Below are positions 52,700 through 61,345 of a stretch of DNA of 64,000 nucleotides, piece after piece. The notes under the pieces are model-generated. The model did no database searches and had not been told where the DNA came from. It saw only the letters and a list, made by a program, of their open reading frames with translations. The DNA lies in assembly GCA_934454525.1 (NCBI GenBank), contig CAKSFM010000005.1:62001-126000 (forward strand), in the 5' to 3' direction. Every line of letters starts with the position of its first letter. The stretch's first letter is position 1. The position numbers and the translations under genes were made by a program. The DNA comes from an uncultured Clostridia bacterium. Its GTDB lineage: Bacteria > Bacillota > Clostridia > UMGS1883.

Positions 52700-52730
52700 A
52701 CCCACAGTCAGAACTTGACCGTGGGTTTAT
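52700..52730 (+). terminator. Hairpin after the rightward XRE gene
   Basis: CCCACAGTCA and TGACCGTGGG form a stem with one mismatch, followed by TTTATTT. It separates the XRE gene from the recombinase operon and may be leaky. Confidence 0.6.
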
Positions 52731-52745
52731 TTACATTTTATCCGA

Positions 52746-52773
52746 TTGACTATAAAATACCCGTATAGATATT
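52746..52773 (+). promoter_or_regulatory. Possible promoter of the recombinase operon
   Basis: TTGACT (52746-52751), then GATATT (52768-52773) at 16 bp; other TA-rich hexamers nearby could serve as the -10. It lies about 20 bp before the ribosome binding site GGAGG. Confidence 0.45.
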
Positions 52774-52794
52774 TATATACCGGAGGTACAGCCA

Positions 52795-53418
52795 ATGAAT
52801 GAAATTGAAGTATTTGATAAATTAACCGCAATTGCCACGCCGCAGTTTGCTTTGACATTCGGAGATGATTCCGAGCAAGCCATTAAGATAGCCGAGCATA
52901 AGTCCTGGCTTCAATCCATACGACATGAACACCCAAATACCTCAACCCCATTCAAGATAGGCATATACATACGGTATTTCAATCAAACAAAGTACGAGGA
53001 TTATCTTTCTTATCATAAAAAACAATTTGCCGATACAATCTCATTATGCCCAAAGTGGACATTGGTGGATTTTTATATCGATGAGGGGCAGTCGGCACCT
53101 AATATGGAAAACGCTCCGGAATGGAGCCGATTGCTTAACGATGCCATAAACGGAAAAGTAGATTTGATATTAACTCAGAAAGTGTCCAATGTATCAAAAA
53201 AGATGTACGAGATAACATTTTGTGCAAGGCTGCTGGCCACGCAAACACCTCCGATAGGGATTTATTTTATATCGGAGGATATATACACACTTGCATCATA
53301 TTACAAAGAAGATTTAAGAGATGAATCCTTTCTGCCTTATCCCAGTCGGGAAACGCTTCCCGATGATGAAGCACAGACTGTTGCGCTGATTGCGGAAAGG
53401 AGCAGGGATAATGATTGA
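52795..53418 (+). CDS. Catalytically dead resolvase-like protein
   Basis: A 207-residue protein resembling only the N-terminal catalytic domain of a serine recombinase, and best matched by the neighbouring recombinase. YIRYFNQTKYEDY replaces YARVST of active enzymes, so the nucleophilic Ser is Phe62. KVSNVSKK replaces SVSRFARN, removing the catalytic Arg residues, and DEGQSAP replaces DEGISGT. There is no DNA-binding recombinase domain. The conserved core DLILTQKVS, PPIGIYFISEDIYTL still aligns. It is probably a regulator or dimer partner of the recombinase. It overlaps that gene by eight bases and starts behind GGAGG. Confidence 0.82.
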   Translation: MNEIEVFDKLTAIATPQFALTFGDDSEQAIKIAEHKSWLQSIRHEHPNTSTPFKIGIYIRYFNQTKYEDYLSYHKKQFADTISLCPKWTLVDFYIDEGQSAPNMENAPEWSRLLNDAINGKVDLILTQKVSNVSKKMYEITFCARLLATQTPPIGIYFISEDIYTLASYYKEDLRDESFLPYPSRETLPDDEAQTVALIAERSRDND

Positions 53419-55312
53419 TAAAACCAAACGAATGCAGAAAGAAGCCTTGAAAGAACGAACGAGGCGAAGAATGCACGCTGCCATCGATGAAGATAACTAC
53501 GAATATATTCCCGCTGAAAAACAGGCTGATTACTATGACAATGATGTTCATCAGCGTGTTGCGATATATGCTCGTGTATCAACAGGAGATGAACGGCAGA
53601 CAACCTCATTTGAACTTCAACAGATATACTATGAGGATTTCGTAAACCGCCATCCTAATTGGACACTTGTCAAAATTTACGCAGATGAAGGCATAAGCGG
53701 AACATCTCTGGCACACCGTGATGAGTTCAACAATATGATAGCGGACTGTCGCTTAGGTAAAATAGATCTCATTGTCACAAAAAGCGTTTCGCGTTTTGCG
53801 AGAAATGTTATGATTACAATCGGTATGGTTCGCGAACTTGCCGAACTCAACCCTCCGGTGGGTGTTTTCTTTGAATCCGAATCGATATTTTCATTAAATG
53901 ATGATTCGCAGATGGCACTGTCATTTCAAGCGACAATGGCAGAGGAGGAATCGCATACCAGGAGCAGAAGTATGGAAACATCACTGCGAATGAGGCTTGA
54001 CAACGGAATCCCTCTTACACCGAAACTGCTGGGATATACACATGATTCGGAAGGAAACCTTATTATAAATAAAGATGAAGCTCCTACTGTAAAGCTTGCT
54101 TTTTATATGTATTTGTACGGTTATTCAACAAAGCAGATTGCAGATGCATTTACTGCCCTTGGGCGTAAAACATACTTAGGGAATATTCACTGGACATCCG
54201 GCGGGATTGTTCAGATATTGAGAAATGAACGTCACTGCGGAGATGTTTACACAAGAAAGACCTACACACCGAACTTCCGAGATCACAAATCAAAAAAGAA
54301 CACCGGACAGAGACCTCGAAGCAGATACAAAAATCATCATGAAGCAATTATCTCCCGTGATGATTTTATTGCCGTACAGCGTCTGCTTGACAATGCAAAA
54401 TACGGGCATCGCTCTTTTCTGCCGGAACTCCGTGTGATAGAGAGTGGAATACTGCAGGGATTTGTAATTATAAATCCCAGATGGGCGGGATTTAAAGAAG
54501 ATGATTATCTTAAAGCTTCTCACCATGCTTACAAAGACGGAGAAAATCCTCTGCTTAATGAAATCGGCAGTGAAGTGGAAGTTGAAGTAGATGCCGGAGA
54601 TTTCGATATGCGCGGTTTTGAGGTTGCAAGGGCAGAACTGTTTAATACTGCAAACTGTCCGGCTGTAACATTCGGCGATAAAGTAATAAAAATCAACTCG
54701 GTCTGCACAAAAAAATTCGGAAAAAACAACCGGGTCGAACTTCTTGTAAATCCAATAACACGCAAATTTGCCGTCAGATCGACAAATCAGGAGAACAAGC
54801 ACAGCGTCGTCTGTTCAAAGTATGCAGGGAAATCATACGCACCAAAGGATATTGCAATTACTGCTTTTTATGAAACGCTGTACTCGCTTTTCGGATGGAA
54901 TACCGATTATCGTTATCGCATTGTGGGAACTGTATACGAACAAAACAAAGAAATCGCATATATATTCGATACCGCAGATTCGGAAGCATTTTTAAAGCCG
55001 CATCTTATTCATAAATATCCCGAAGATGCGGATGGAAAACATGCGACATATAAGCCTTTGACACCGTATGGAAAACGAATACGGGCTATTCCCGAGGAAT
55101 GGACAAATAATTTCGGAAAACAGTATTATTTGCATGAAAGGTCATGGGATGAACTTAACTCGCAAAGTGAATCGGATTGGAAACTGCGTCTTGAAGGGCA
55201 GTTGACCGACACAGGAAATAAGATTAATGTCACTGACTTCGATGAACTTCGCACATATATAAAACAGGAATTAGGTGAATTTTTCACACAGGAGGTTTGC
55301 TATGATGAATGA
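53411..55312 (+). CDS. Large serine recombinase with an atypical C-terminal half
   Basis: A 633-residue recombinase. The catalytic domain has Ser57 (YARVSTGDERQTTS), DEGISGTS, SVSRFARN and AEEESHTRS; the recombinase domain follows (LLGYTHDSEG; NERHCGDVYTRK). After about residue 350 the usual zinc-ribbon CxxC and coiled coil are absent. Instead there is a region with GFEVARAELFN, VELLVNPITRKFAVR (442-456) and GWNTDYRYRIVGTVY. The stand-alone next genes carry the same region. ATG 53411 follows AAAGGAG and overlaps the previous stop. It is presumably the catalyst of this operon. Confidence 0.9.
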   Translation: MIDKTKRMQKEALKERTRRRMHAAIDEDNYEYIPAEKQADYYDNDVHQRVAIYARVSTGDERQTTSFELQQIYYEDFVNRHPNWTLVKIYADEGISGTSLAHRDEFNNMIADCRLGKIDLIVTKSVSRFARNVMITIGMVRELAELNPPVGVFFESESIFSLNDDSQMALSFQATMAEEESHTRSRSMETSLRMRLDNGIPLTPKLLGYTHDSEGNLIINKDEAPTVKLAFYMYLYGYSTKQIADAFTALGRKTYLGNIHWTSGGIVQILRNERHCGDVYTRKTYTPNFRDHKSKKNTGQRPRSRYKNHHEAIISRDDFIAVQRLLDNAKYGHRSFLPELRVIESGILQGFVIINPRWAGFKEDDYLKASHHAYKDGENPLLNEIGSEVEVEVDAGDFDMRGFEVARAELFNTANCPAVTFGDKVIKINSVCTKKFGKNNRVELLVNPITRKFAVRSTNQENKHSVVCSKYAGKSYAPKDIAITAFYETLYSLFGWNTDYRYRIVGTVYEQNKEIAYIFDTADSEAFLKPHLIHKYPEDADGKHATYKPLTPYGKRIRAIPEEWTNNFGKQYYLHERSWDELNSQSESDWKLRLEGQLTDTGNKINVTDFDELRTYIKQELGEFFTQEVCYDE

Positions 55313-56024
55313 ATTAAACAATAACGATATTTACGCAGGGTCAATTTTAACGGGCATTAAAAATGAAATTCCGACACCTGTATTAAATGAGAATGATGAA
55401 ATAATCGAATTGGGCGAAGATTTTGACTTTAACGGTTTTCAGGTTGTGAGGAGAGAATTTTTTGCACATATGCAGGAGCCTTCCGTTACTTTTAACAATT
55501 GCAAATTCTATGTGAACACCGCTTGCTTGAAGAAATTCGCCGAGTATGATTATGCCCAGGTTTTAATAAACCGCCAAAACAAAATACTGGCTTTAAGACC
55601 ATGCCTTGAAAGCGCAAGGGACTCATTTCAATGGAGTTATATGTCAAAAGGAAAGCGAAAACCCAAACCGATAACATGCAGGTTGTTTTTTGCAAAAATA
55701 GTTTCTATGATGGAATGGAATCCGAATTACAGATATAAGCTGCTCGGAAAAATTATTCACTCAAATGCAGAATATATGCTTGCATTTGATTTGACAGCAA
55801 CGGAAATATACCAAAGGACATTGACAGACGACGGAAAACAAAAAACATCAAGAACACCGCATTTCCCAACAGAGTGGCAGAATCAATTCGGGCTTCCGTT
55901 TAATGAACATAAACAATCAATGCAGATTGATATTGTAGACGGATACGCAGTGTATTCCATCAAAGATACGAGTTCAAATATTCAAAAGAGTCCATTAAGT
56001 GTAACAGGAGGAGAAACCATATGA
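55302..56024 (+). CDS. Stand-alone relative of the recombinase C-terminal domain
   Basis: A 240-residue protein that matches the unusual C-terminal half of the recombinase it overlaps. GFQVVRREFFA parallels GFEVARAELFN; QVLINRQNKILALR (86-99) parallels ELLVNPITRKFAVR; EWNPNYRYKLLGK parallels GWNTDYRYRIVGT; PTEWQNQFG parallels PEEWTNNFG. It has no catalytic domain. ATG 55302 follows AGGAGG; another ATG lies three bases on. A DNA-binding or adaptor role for this domain is likely but not shown. Confidence 0.8.
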   Translation: MMNELNNNDIYAGSILTGIKNEIPTPVLNENDEIIELGEDFDFNGFQVVRREFFAHMQEPSVTFNNCKFYVNTACLKKFAEYDYAQVLINRQNKILALRPCLESARDSFQWSYMSKGKRKPKPITCRLFFAKIVSMMEWNPNYRYKLLGKIIHSNAEYMLAFDLTATEIYQRTLTDDGKQKTSRTPHFPTEWQNQFGLPFNEHKQSMQIDIVDGYAVYSIKDTSSNIQKSPLSVTGGETI

Positions 56025-56395
56025 CAGAGAATTTAAATTCGGCAGTTGCTATTTCCGTAGATTTGAAAAAAAGCAGAATACGGATATATAAAAGCATGAT
56101 TCATCTTATGGGAGATCCTAAATACATACAGCTTCTTGTAAATCCCAATAACAAGCATGTCGCAATACGCGGTGTCGATGTTTCGATTCCCGGTGATCAA
56201 ACGGAGCGTATAAAACCTCAGTATATGGCGGCAGATAATTGTTTCGAATTATACAGCAAGGCATTTGTAAATAAACTTTTTGATATTATCGGGAGTCTTG
56301 ACCGTACATGCACATATAAATTAAGCGGTATAATTGTAAATTCACATAACATGGCGGTTTTTTCGTTAAAAACTCTTGTAAGAGTTGAATCTTAG
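56021..56395 (+). CDS. Short stand-alone relative of the recombinase C-terminal domain
   Basis: A 124-residue protein that carries the same pattern as the two genes before it: IQLLVNPNNKHVAIR (36-50) matches VELLVNPITRKFAVR. FVNKLFDIIGSLDRTCTYK then LSGIIVNSHNMAVFSL matches the GWNTDYRYR... motif region, though more loosely. It overlaps the previous gene by four bases and has GGAGGAG before ATG 56021. This is the third copy of the domain in a row. Confidence 0.75.
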   Translation: MTENLNSAVAISVDLKKSRIRIYKSMIHLMGDPKYIQLLVNPNNKHVAIRGVDVSIPGDQTERIKPQYMAADNCFELYSKAFVNKLFDIIGSLDRTCTYKLSGIIVNSHNMAVFSLKTLVRVES

Positions 56396-56405
56396 GGGGT
56401 ATGTT

Positions 56406-57344
56406 ATGAGCAGACAATTAAAGATAAAAAAAGAATTTAAAAATTTAATCCGCCCTCTTCGCAGGCAGGAATACCTTCAGCTTGAGGAAAATATTTTAAG
56501 AGACGGCTGCCGCGAACCTATAATTACATGGAACGGATTTATAATAGACGGGCATAACAGATATGAAATCTGCACAAAGCATAACATCGAATATGCAACT
56601 TGTGAAATGAGGTTTGACAGTGACGAAGATGCAATTGCCTGGATATGTGCAAATCAACTCGGTCGAAGAAATATTTCCGATGAGACAAGAAAATTTCTTA
56701 TCGGTATGCAGTATGAATCCGAGAAAATTATAAATTCAAGAAAGAATGCCAACGGAAACAATCAATACAGCAGTGAAGATGACTTTGTCCAAGGTCAGTC
56801 CGAACTTGAACCATATTCGGAACGGTCTGTGCATAAAACAGCTCAGCGCATCAGCGAAGAAAACCATATTGCTCCCGGAACAGTGCTGAAATACGCACAA
56901 TATACAAGAGCTCTTGAAGCAATAGGATCAAAAGAGCCGGAACTTGTCCCTAAGATTTTATCAGGGCGTTACAAAATAGCACATAAAAATGTAATTAAGA
57001 TGTCTGAATTGACCGAAAAAGAACTCAAAACCGTTAATAAACATCTTAACCGAAGCAGAAATCCTTACTTTAAGTATAATCAATCAAGAAATTTACTGAA
57101 TAATACTTATGGTGAAATGCTGCCGGGACCAAGCATAAAAGATATGCCTACCTTTGACCCCGATGCGGAAGTTACCGAACTTACACTTACTATTCCAACA
57201 TGGAATAGTTCCATAAAACGCACTCAAACCAATGCGGATTTAAGCATCATATCACAAACAGCGAGAGAAAAACTTAAATCTGCTCTGCAATCTCTCCGAG
57301 ATGAAGTGGATATAATGCTGACCCTGATTAAGGAGGAAAAATGA
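56406..57344 (+). CDS. ParB-like protein (ParB/Srx-type N-terminal domain)
   Basis: A 312-residue protein. The N-terminal third has a ParB/sulfiredoxin-like fold: an opening EYLQLEENILRDGCREPIIT, then IDGHNRYEIC (47-56), corresponding to the ParB/Srx GxxR-type motif. The middle has a helix-turn-helix-like EENHIAPGTVLKYAQY, and the C-terminus (RDEVDIMLTLIKEEK) is helical. Such proteins bind DNA, and some cleave it or use nucleotides. I start at ATG 56406 behind AGGGGG. It is followed by another ParB-like gene with a small overlap. Confidence 0.78.
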   Translation: MSRQLKIKKEFKNLIRPLRRQEYLQLEENILRDGCREPIITWNGFIIDGHNRYEICTKHNIEYATCEMRFDSDEDAIAWICANQLGRRNISDETRKFLIGMQYESEKIINSRKNANGNNQYSSEDDFVQGQSELEPYSERSVHKTAQRISEENHIAPGTVLKYAQYTRALEAIGSKEPELVPKILSGRYKIAHKNVIKMSELTEKELKTVNKHLNRSRNPYFKYNQSRNLLNNTYGEMLPGPSIKDMPTFDPDAEVTELTLTIPTWNSSIKRTQTNADLSIISQTAREKLKSALQSLRDEVDIMLTLIKEEK

Positions 57345-58267
57345 TGGATAATTTTAAAGAATATATACCCAATGTGCATTTTGAGCTGATTCCGATAAAG
57401 AACCTTGTTTCAAACCAAGATTATCAAAGGATACTTTCTCATTCGCATATTGACAGAACGGCAGAGGATTTTGATGTTTATCAAATCAACCCGGTAAAAG
57501 TCAGCCGCAGGAACGGAATAAATTATGTGTTTAACGGACAGCATACAATCGAAATCGTGGCTTTGGTTTCGGGTTCGCGCGACTGTCCTGTTTGGTGTAT
57601 GATTTATGACGATTTGTCTTATGAAGAAGAAGCATCGATTTTTTCCGAACAGATGAAACATGTCAAAAACCTTGTACCTTATGAAAAATTTAATGCAAAA
57701 ATAGAGGCGGGAAACAATGACCAGCTTATGATCAAGGAACTTGTTGAATCTTACGGACTTGAAATCGGAATGCGAAAAGCCCCGGGAGTTATAGGAGCCG
57801 TTTCAACTCTTGAGAGCATATATGAGAAATACGGGTATCATGTACTCAATCGCACTTTGCGGCTAATAGTTGCCACATGGGAAGGCGAAATCGGTTCATT
57901 TTCCGCAAATATGTTTAGTGCCGTTGCAAAATTGATTGTAACTTACAATGATTCTCTTGATGAAGATATGTTCCGCGAAAAACTTGGACGGGTATCTTCC
58001 AAAGCGCTGATTCGCACGGGCAAAGAGCGCAGAACAGGTTCTCTGGGACTTGCCGAGGCAATGGTTATCGCATATAACGGCAAAAAGAAGGGCAGCATGA
58101 ATAAACTATTTATGAATAAGCTTTATTCAAAAGATTTTAAGGTAATAGATGATGAGGATTTTGCTGATACCGATTCATATGAGAGTGATGATATCGATGA
58201 CATAAGTGCGATGCAGTCAAATATAGGTGTTCAAAACTCCCTTTTTCCCAAAAATGATGCTAATTAA
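57344..58267 (+). CDS. ParB-like protein of the DUF6551 type
   Basis: A 307-residue protein. FELIPIKNLVSNQDYQR and VFNGQHTIEIVAL (62-74) are the pattern of DUF6551/ParB-like proteins, with NGQH in place of DGHNR. The middle AVSTLESIYEKYGYHVLNRTL is helical; the C-terminus is acidic (DDEDFADTDSYESDDIDDIS). I use ATG 57344, seven bases after AGGAGG; 57341 is also an ATG. It is the last gene of the operon, followed by a terminator. Together with the other ParB-like protein it may place or load the recombinase. Confidence 0.75.
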   Translation: MDNFKEYIPNVHFELIPIKNLVSNQDYQRILSHSHIDRTAEDFDVYQINPVKVSRRNGINYVFNGQHTIEIVALVSGSRDCPVWCMIYDDLSYEEEASIFSEQMKHVKNLVPYEKFNAKIEAGNNDQLMIKELVESYGLEIGMRKAPGVIGAVSTLESIYEKYGYHVLNRTLRLIVATWEGEIGSFSANMFSAVAKLIVTYNDSLDEDMFREKLGRVSSKALIRTGKERRTGSLGLAEAMVIAYNGKKKGSMNKLFMNKLYSKDFKVIDDEDFADTDSYESDDIDDISAMQSNIGVQNSLFPKNDAN

Positions 58268-58282
58268 CATATCAAAAAAAAT

Positions 58283-58314
58283 AACTCCTGTAAATAAAGG
58301 CAGGAGTTGTTTTT
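58283..58314 (+). terminator. Intrinsic terminator of the recombinase operon
   Basis: AACTCCTG / CAGGAGTT with a ten-base loop, then GTTTTT. It ends the plus-strand operon 16 bases after the last stop and faces the convergent prophage genes. Confidence 0.85.
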
Positions 58315-58384
58315 CCCTAAAACAGGGCGTTTTTCTAAACCGGTGTCTATATTTTTGAAATAATTGATTATATTTTGGTTTGTT

Positions 58385-59980
58385 CTATTTTGTAGACATA
58401 ACCTCTATTTCCATTTCGTTTCTGAAAATAAACTTAAACGCACCATCTGATTTTATTATAACCTTATCGACTGTTGCAAGCCAAAGTTCATCATCAAATA
58501 CTTCGATGCACCCGTCAATTTCAGAAAGGGTTTTCAGAAATTTGTTGAAAGCATCTCTTCTTGCCTTTTTCAGAATTTTTTCATTGTTAAGGTCAGCAAG
58601 TTTTATATTGATACTTTCAAACCTCTCTGCATAATCATTGTATTTTTTCAAATACTTTTTCTGGTCTTGCGGAAGAGATGCATTTTCGCTGATACATTTC
58701 CGTATTAACTCTGCAACGACTTCTTGTTCCTGCTTCAAATTCATGATTTTTTCATCAATTAAGTTGCAATCAGTCAAATGCTCAGCAACGGTTCGGCAGT
58801 TTGCGATAATTTCCGGTTTACAGTCAAAAAGAATATTAAAAGCTTGAACAAATGCATCTTTTATGCTCTCTTCCGTAACATGGGGAGTTTTGCACCTGTC
58901 TTTACCCTTAAATTTATCGTTGCATTGCCAAATCGTTCTGCGATATTTTTCACTTGTTGAGTTCCAAACCTTTGGTCCGAAAAATGCGCCGCAGTCTTCG
59001 CAAATCAACTTGGTTGCAAAAATACTGTTCCCGCTGTATTTTCGCCCCATAGCCTTTCTCCGTACAAATTCCTTTTGAACCTGTTCCCATTCTTCGGGAG
59101 GGATAATAGCCTCGTGGCTGTTCTCTACATAATACTGCGGAACTTCACCCTCGTTGGTTTTCATCCTCTTGGTTAAGTAATCAACGGTGAAACTCTTTTG
59201 CAAAAGCGCCGCACCTTTATATTTTTCATTGGTAAGAATACTGTTAATAACGTTTACCCTCCAATGCGTGGATTTCCCCGAAGGGGTAGGTATGTTTTCT
59301 GAAGACAATTCCTGCGCAATCATACAAGATGTTTTTCCGTGCATAAACTCTCTGTATATACGCTTAACCAAAACCGCCTGTTCGGAATTAACCGCAAGAC
59401 CGCCGTTTTCACCTTTATCATATCCGAGAAAATTTTTGTATCCGAGGCTGACCTTTCCGTCTGCGGCACTTTTCCTTTTGCCCCATGTAATATTTTCCGA
59501 TATTGAACGGCTTTCTTCCTGTGCAAGTGACGACATGATTGTGAGAAGCAGTTCACCTTTGCTGTCAAGCGTCCAGATATTTTCTTTTTCAAAATACACC
59601 TCTACACCCTTTGACTTCAATTCCCGAATGGTTACCAAGCTGTCAACGGTATTTCTTGCAAATCTGCTGACCGACTTTGTAACTATAAGGTCAATTTTAC
59701 CGTTTAGAGCATCCTCAATCATCAAATTGAATCCATCTCTTTTTTTGATGTTTGTTCCGGATATGCCTTCATCGGTATAAACCTTCACAAATTCCCATTC
59801 GGGCTTTTCTTTTATATATTTTGTGTAGTAATCGACCTGTGCCTCATATGAGGTAAACTGTTCATCTTTATCGGTCGATACCCTCGCATAACCCGCCGTT
59901 CTCCGTTTTTGGATTGAAAATGCGGGGAGTCTTGTAAGCGGGTTAATCGTTGCCGGTATAACGGTTACTGTTTTTGCCAT
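58385..59980 (-). CDS. Large serine recombinase (integrase)
   Basis: A 531-residue recombinase with full architecture. The catalytic domain has Ser35 (GYARVSTDKDEQFTS), DEGISGTN, SVSRFARN and AQEESRSISEN. The recombinase domain holds LGYKNFLGYDKG and HWRVNVINSILTNEKYKG. Then come a zinc ribbon (CEDCGAFF... WQCNDKF... CKTP), a coiled coil, and a C-terminal tail. It resembles prophage and Tn-type serine integrases. It overlaps the upstream recombinase gene by 38 bases and is the last gene of the module, convergent to the operon on its left. Confidence 0.94.
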   Translation of the reverse strand: MAKTVTVIPATINPLTRLPAFSIQKRRTAGYARVSTDKDEQFTSYEAQVDYYTKYIKEKPEWEFVKVYTDEGISGTNIKKRDGFNLMIEDALNGKIDLIVTKSVSRFARNTVDSLVTIRELKSKGVEVYFEKENIWTLDSKGELLLTIMSSLAQEESRSISENITWGKRKSAADGKVSLGYKNFLGYDKGENGGLAVNSEQAVLVKRIYREFMHGKTSCMIAQELSSENIPTPSGKSTHWRVNVINSILTNEKYKGAALLQKSFTVDYLTKRMKTNEGEVPQYYVENSHEAIIPPEEWEQVQKEFVRRKAMGRKYSGNSIFATKLICEDCGAFFGPKVWNSTSEKYRRTIWQCNDKFKGKDRCKTPHVTEESIKDAFVQAFNILFDCKPEIIANCRTVAEHLTDCNLIDEKIMNLKQEQEVVAELIRKCISENASLPQDQKKYLKKYNDYAERFESINIKLADLNNEKILKKARRDAFNKFLKTLSEIDGCIEVFDDELWLATVDKVIIKSDGAFKFIFRNEMEIEVMSTK

Positions 59981-61283
59981 TGTCTGTTTTCCTTTCTAAA
60001 GCTTTCTGCCTTGCTTTTTCTCTCATTGCTTTCGACCAGCTTTCGCTTCGTGAACGGTCTTTCCATTCTTGCTCGACCGTGTGTCCGTCATTAAATAAAA
60101 ATAACAGCCTGTTTGCCTGCGGTACAATGATTTTATCGATTTTTTCTTCAAAAACCTCGGTATTGAATTTTTCTATTCCCAAAACTTTCGCTATTACCGT
60201 GCGAATAGTTTCATCCGGAATCTGTTTTGAAGCACATTCTTTTTTGCCCATGTTATTAAAAGTGGAACAAATCCAAACAATTCCTGTTGCCGTTACTTTC
60301 CGCCTATAGTTTTTGCCGCAAATCCCGCATTCGATTTTTCCTGTAAATTCATATCTTTTTGTTTCTATCATCCTGCAATATCTTTTTCTTCGCCGTTCAA
60401 TCTCAAGCTGAACCGCATCAAACATCTGCCGTGAAATAATAGGCTCGTGGTTATCTTGAACATAATACTGCGGCTTTTCACCTTGATTTCTTTTTCTGTG
60501 CTTGGTTAAATGGTCTGTGCTAAACGATTTTTGCAAGAGTAAATCTCCTACATATTTTTCATTTGATAAAATATAGCGGACTTTCTTTTCCGACCATTTA
60601 CCGTTATTGCTGCCAGGCACCCCGCTTTCGGTTAAAATTTTAGATATTTTCAAAGTGCCCAAACCGTCAAGATACATTGAAAATACCCGTTTTACGATGT
60701 CGGCTTCTTCGGGTATTATTTCCAAGCCGCCGTCTTTTGTTCTTTTATAGCCGTAAATATTTTGAACGAACATCGGGAGAATTCCTTGCTTAAAGTCAGA
60801 ACGAATCCGCCATTTGCAATTTTCGGACACCGATAAACTTTCTTCCTGAGCATATGATGCAAGAATGGTAAGCATAAGTTCTCCGTCTGCGGACAGAGTA
60901 TTGATGTTTTGTTCCTCAAATATAACTCCGATTCCAAGGAGTTTGAGTTCTCGGATTGTATTCAACAAGGTGACTGTATTTCTTGAAAATCGTGAAATAC
61001 TCTTGGTGATAATCAAGTCGATTTTACCTTCTCGGCATGCGTCCATCATTCTTTGAAATTCCGTTCTGTCCTCTTTTGTGCCGGTTACGGCTTCATCTGC
61101 ATAAACCCCGCAATATAACCATCCATCATGGTTCTGAATCAACTCTGAGTAGTAACTGACTTGTGCCGAAAGCGAATGAAGCATTGCATCTTTTCCACTG
61201 GATACTCTGCTGTATGCGGCAACCTTTATCAGCTCAATCGGCCGGGGACTTTCAAATTGAACTTTTTGTACTGTTCTATCCAT
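59943..61283 (-). CDS. Large serine recombinase
   Basis: A 446-residue recombinase. The catalytic domain has Ser28 (AAYSRVSSGKDAM), DEAVTGT, SISRFSRN and AQEESLSVSEN; the recombinase domain NGKWSEKKVRYILSNEKYVG follows. The zinc ribbon is CGICGKNYR... CSTF... CASKQ. The C-terminal coiled coil is shorter than in its neighbour, and the very end is basic. Two tandem recombinases suggest either a heteromeric pair, as in ccrA/ccrB, or one for integration and one for excision. The overlap suggests coupled translation. Confidence 0.93.
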   Translation of the reverse strand: MDRTVQKVQFESPRPIELIKVAAYSRVSSGKDAMLHSLSAQVSYYSELIQNHDGWLYCGVYADEAVTGTKEDRTEFQRMMDACREGKIDLIITKSISRFSRNTVTLLNTIRELKLLGIGVIFEEQNINTLSADGELMLTILASYAQEESLSVSENCKWRIRSDFKQGILPMFVQNIYGYKRTKDGGLEIIPEEADIVKRVFSMYLDGLGTLKISKILTESGVPGSNNGKWSEKKVRYILSNEKYVGDLLLQKSFSTDHLTKHRKRNQGEKPQYYVQDNHEPIISRQMFDAVQLEIERRRKRYCRMIETKRYEFTGKIECGICGKNYRRKVTATGIVWICSTFNNMGKKECASKQIPDETIRTVIAKVLGIEKFNTEVFEEKIDKIIVPQANRLLFLFNDGHTVEQEWKDRSRSESWSKAMREKARQKALERKTDNGKNSNRYTGND

Positions 61284-61345
61284 TTCTGCCTCCTTACTTT
61301 GTTTGTAAACATATTCCCTCTAAAAGAGCATAAAGTCAAGAGATT

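Larger units (their letters stand above)
45894..58320. mobile_element. AT-rich accessory island next to rlmD
   Basis: From just behind rlmD to the terminator at 58314 the sequence is more AT-rich than the left side. It contains transposase fragments, phage-type small genes, XRE regulators, a large serine recombinase and ParB-like genes, and no housekeeping gene. It may be one element with the prophage to its right or a separate one. Its left end is placed by composition and the gene change, not by a proven attachment site. Confidence 0.65.
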
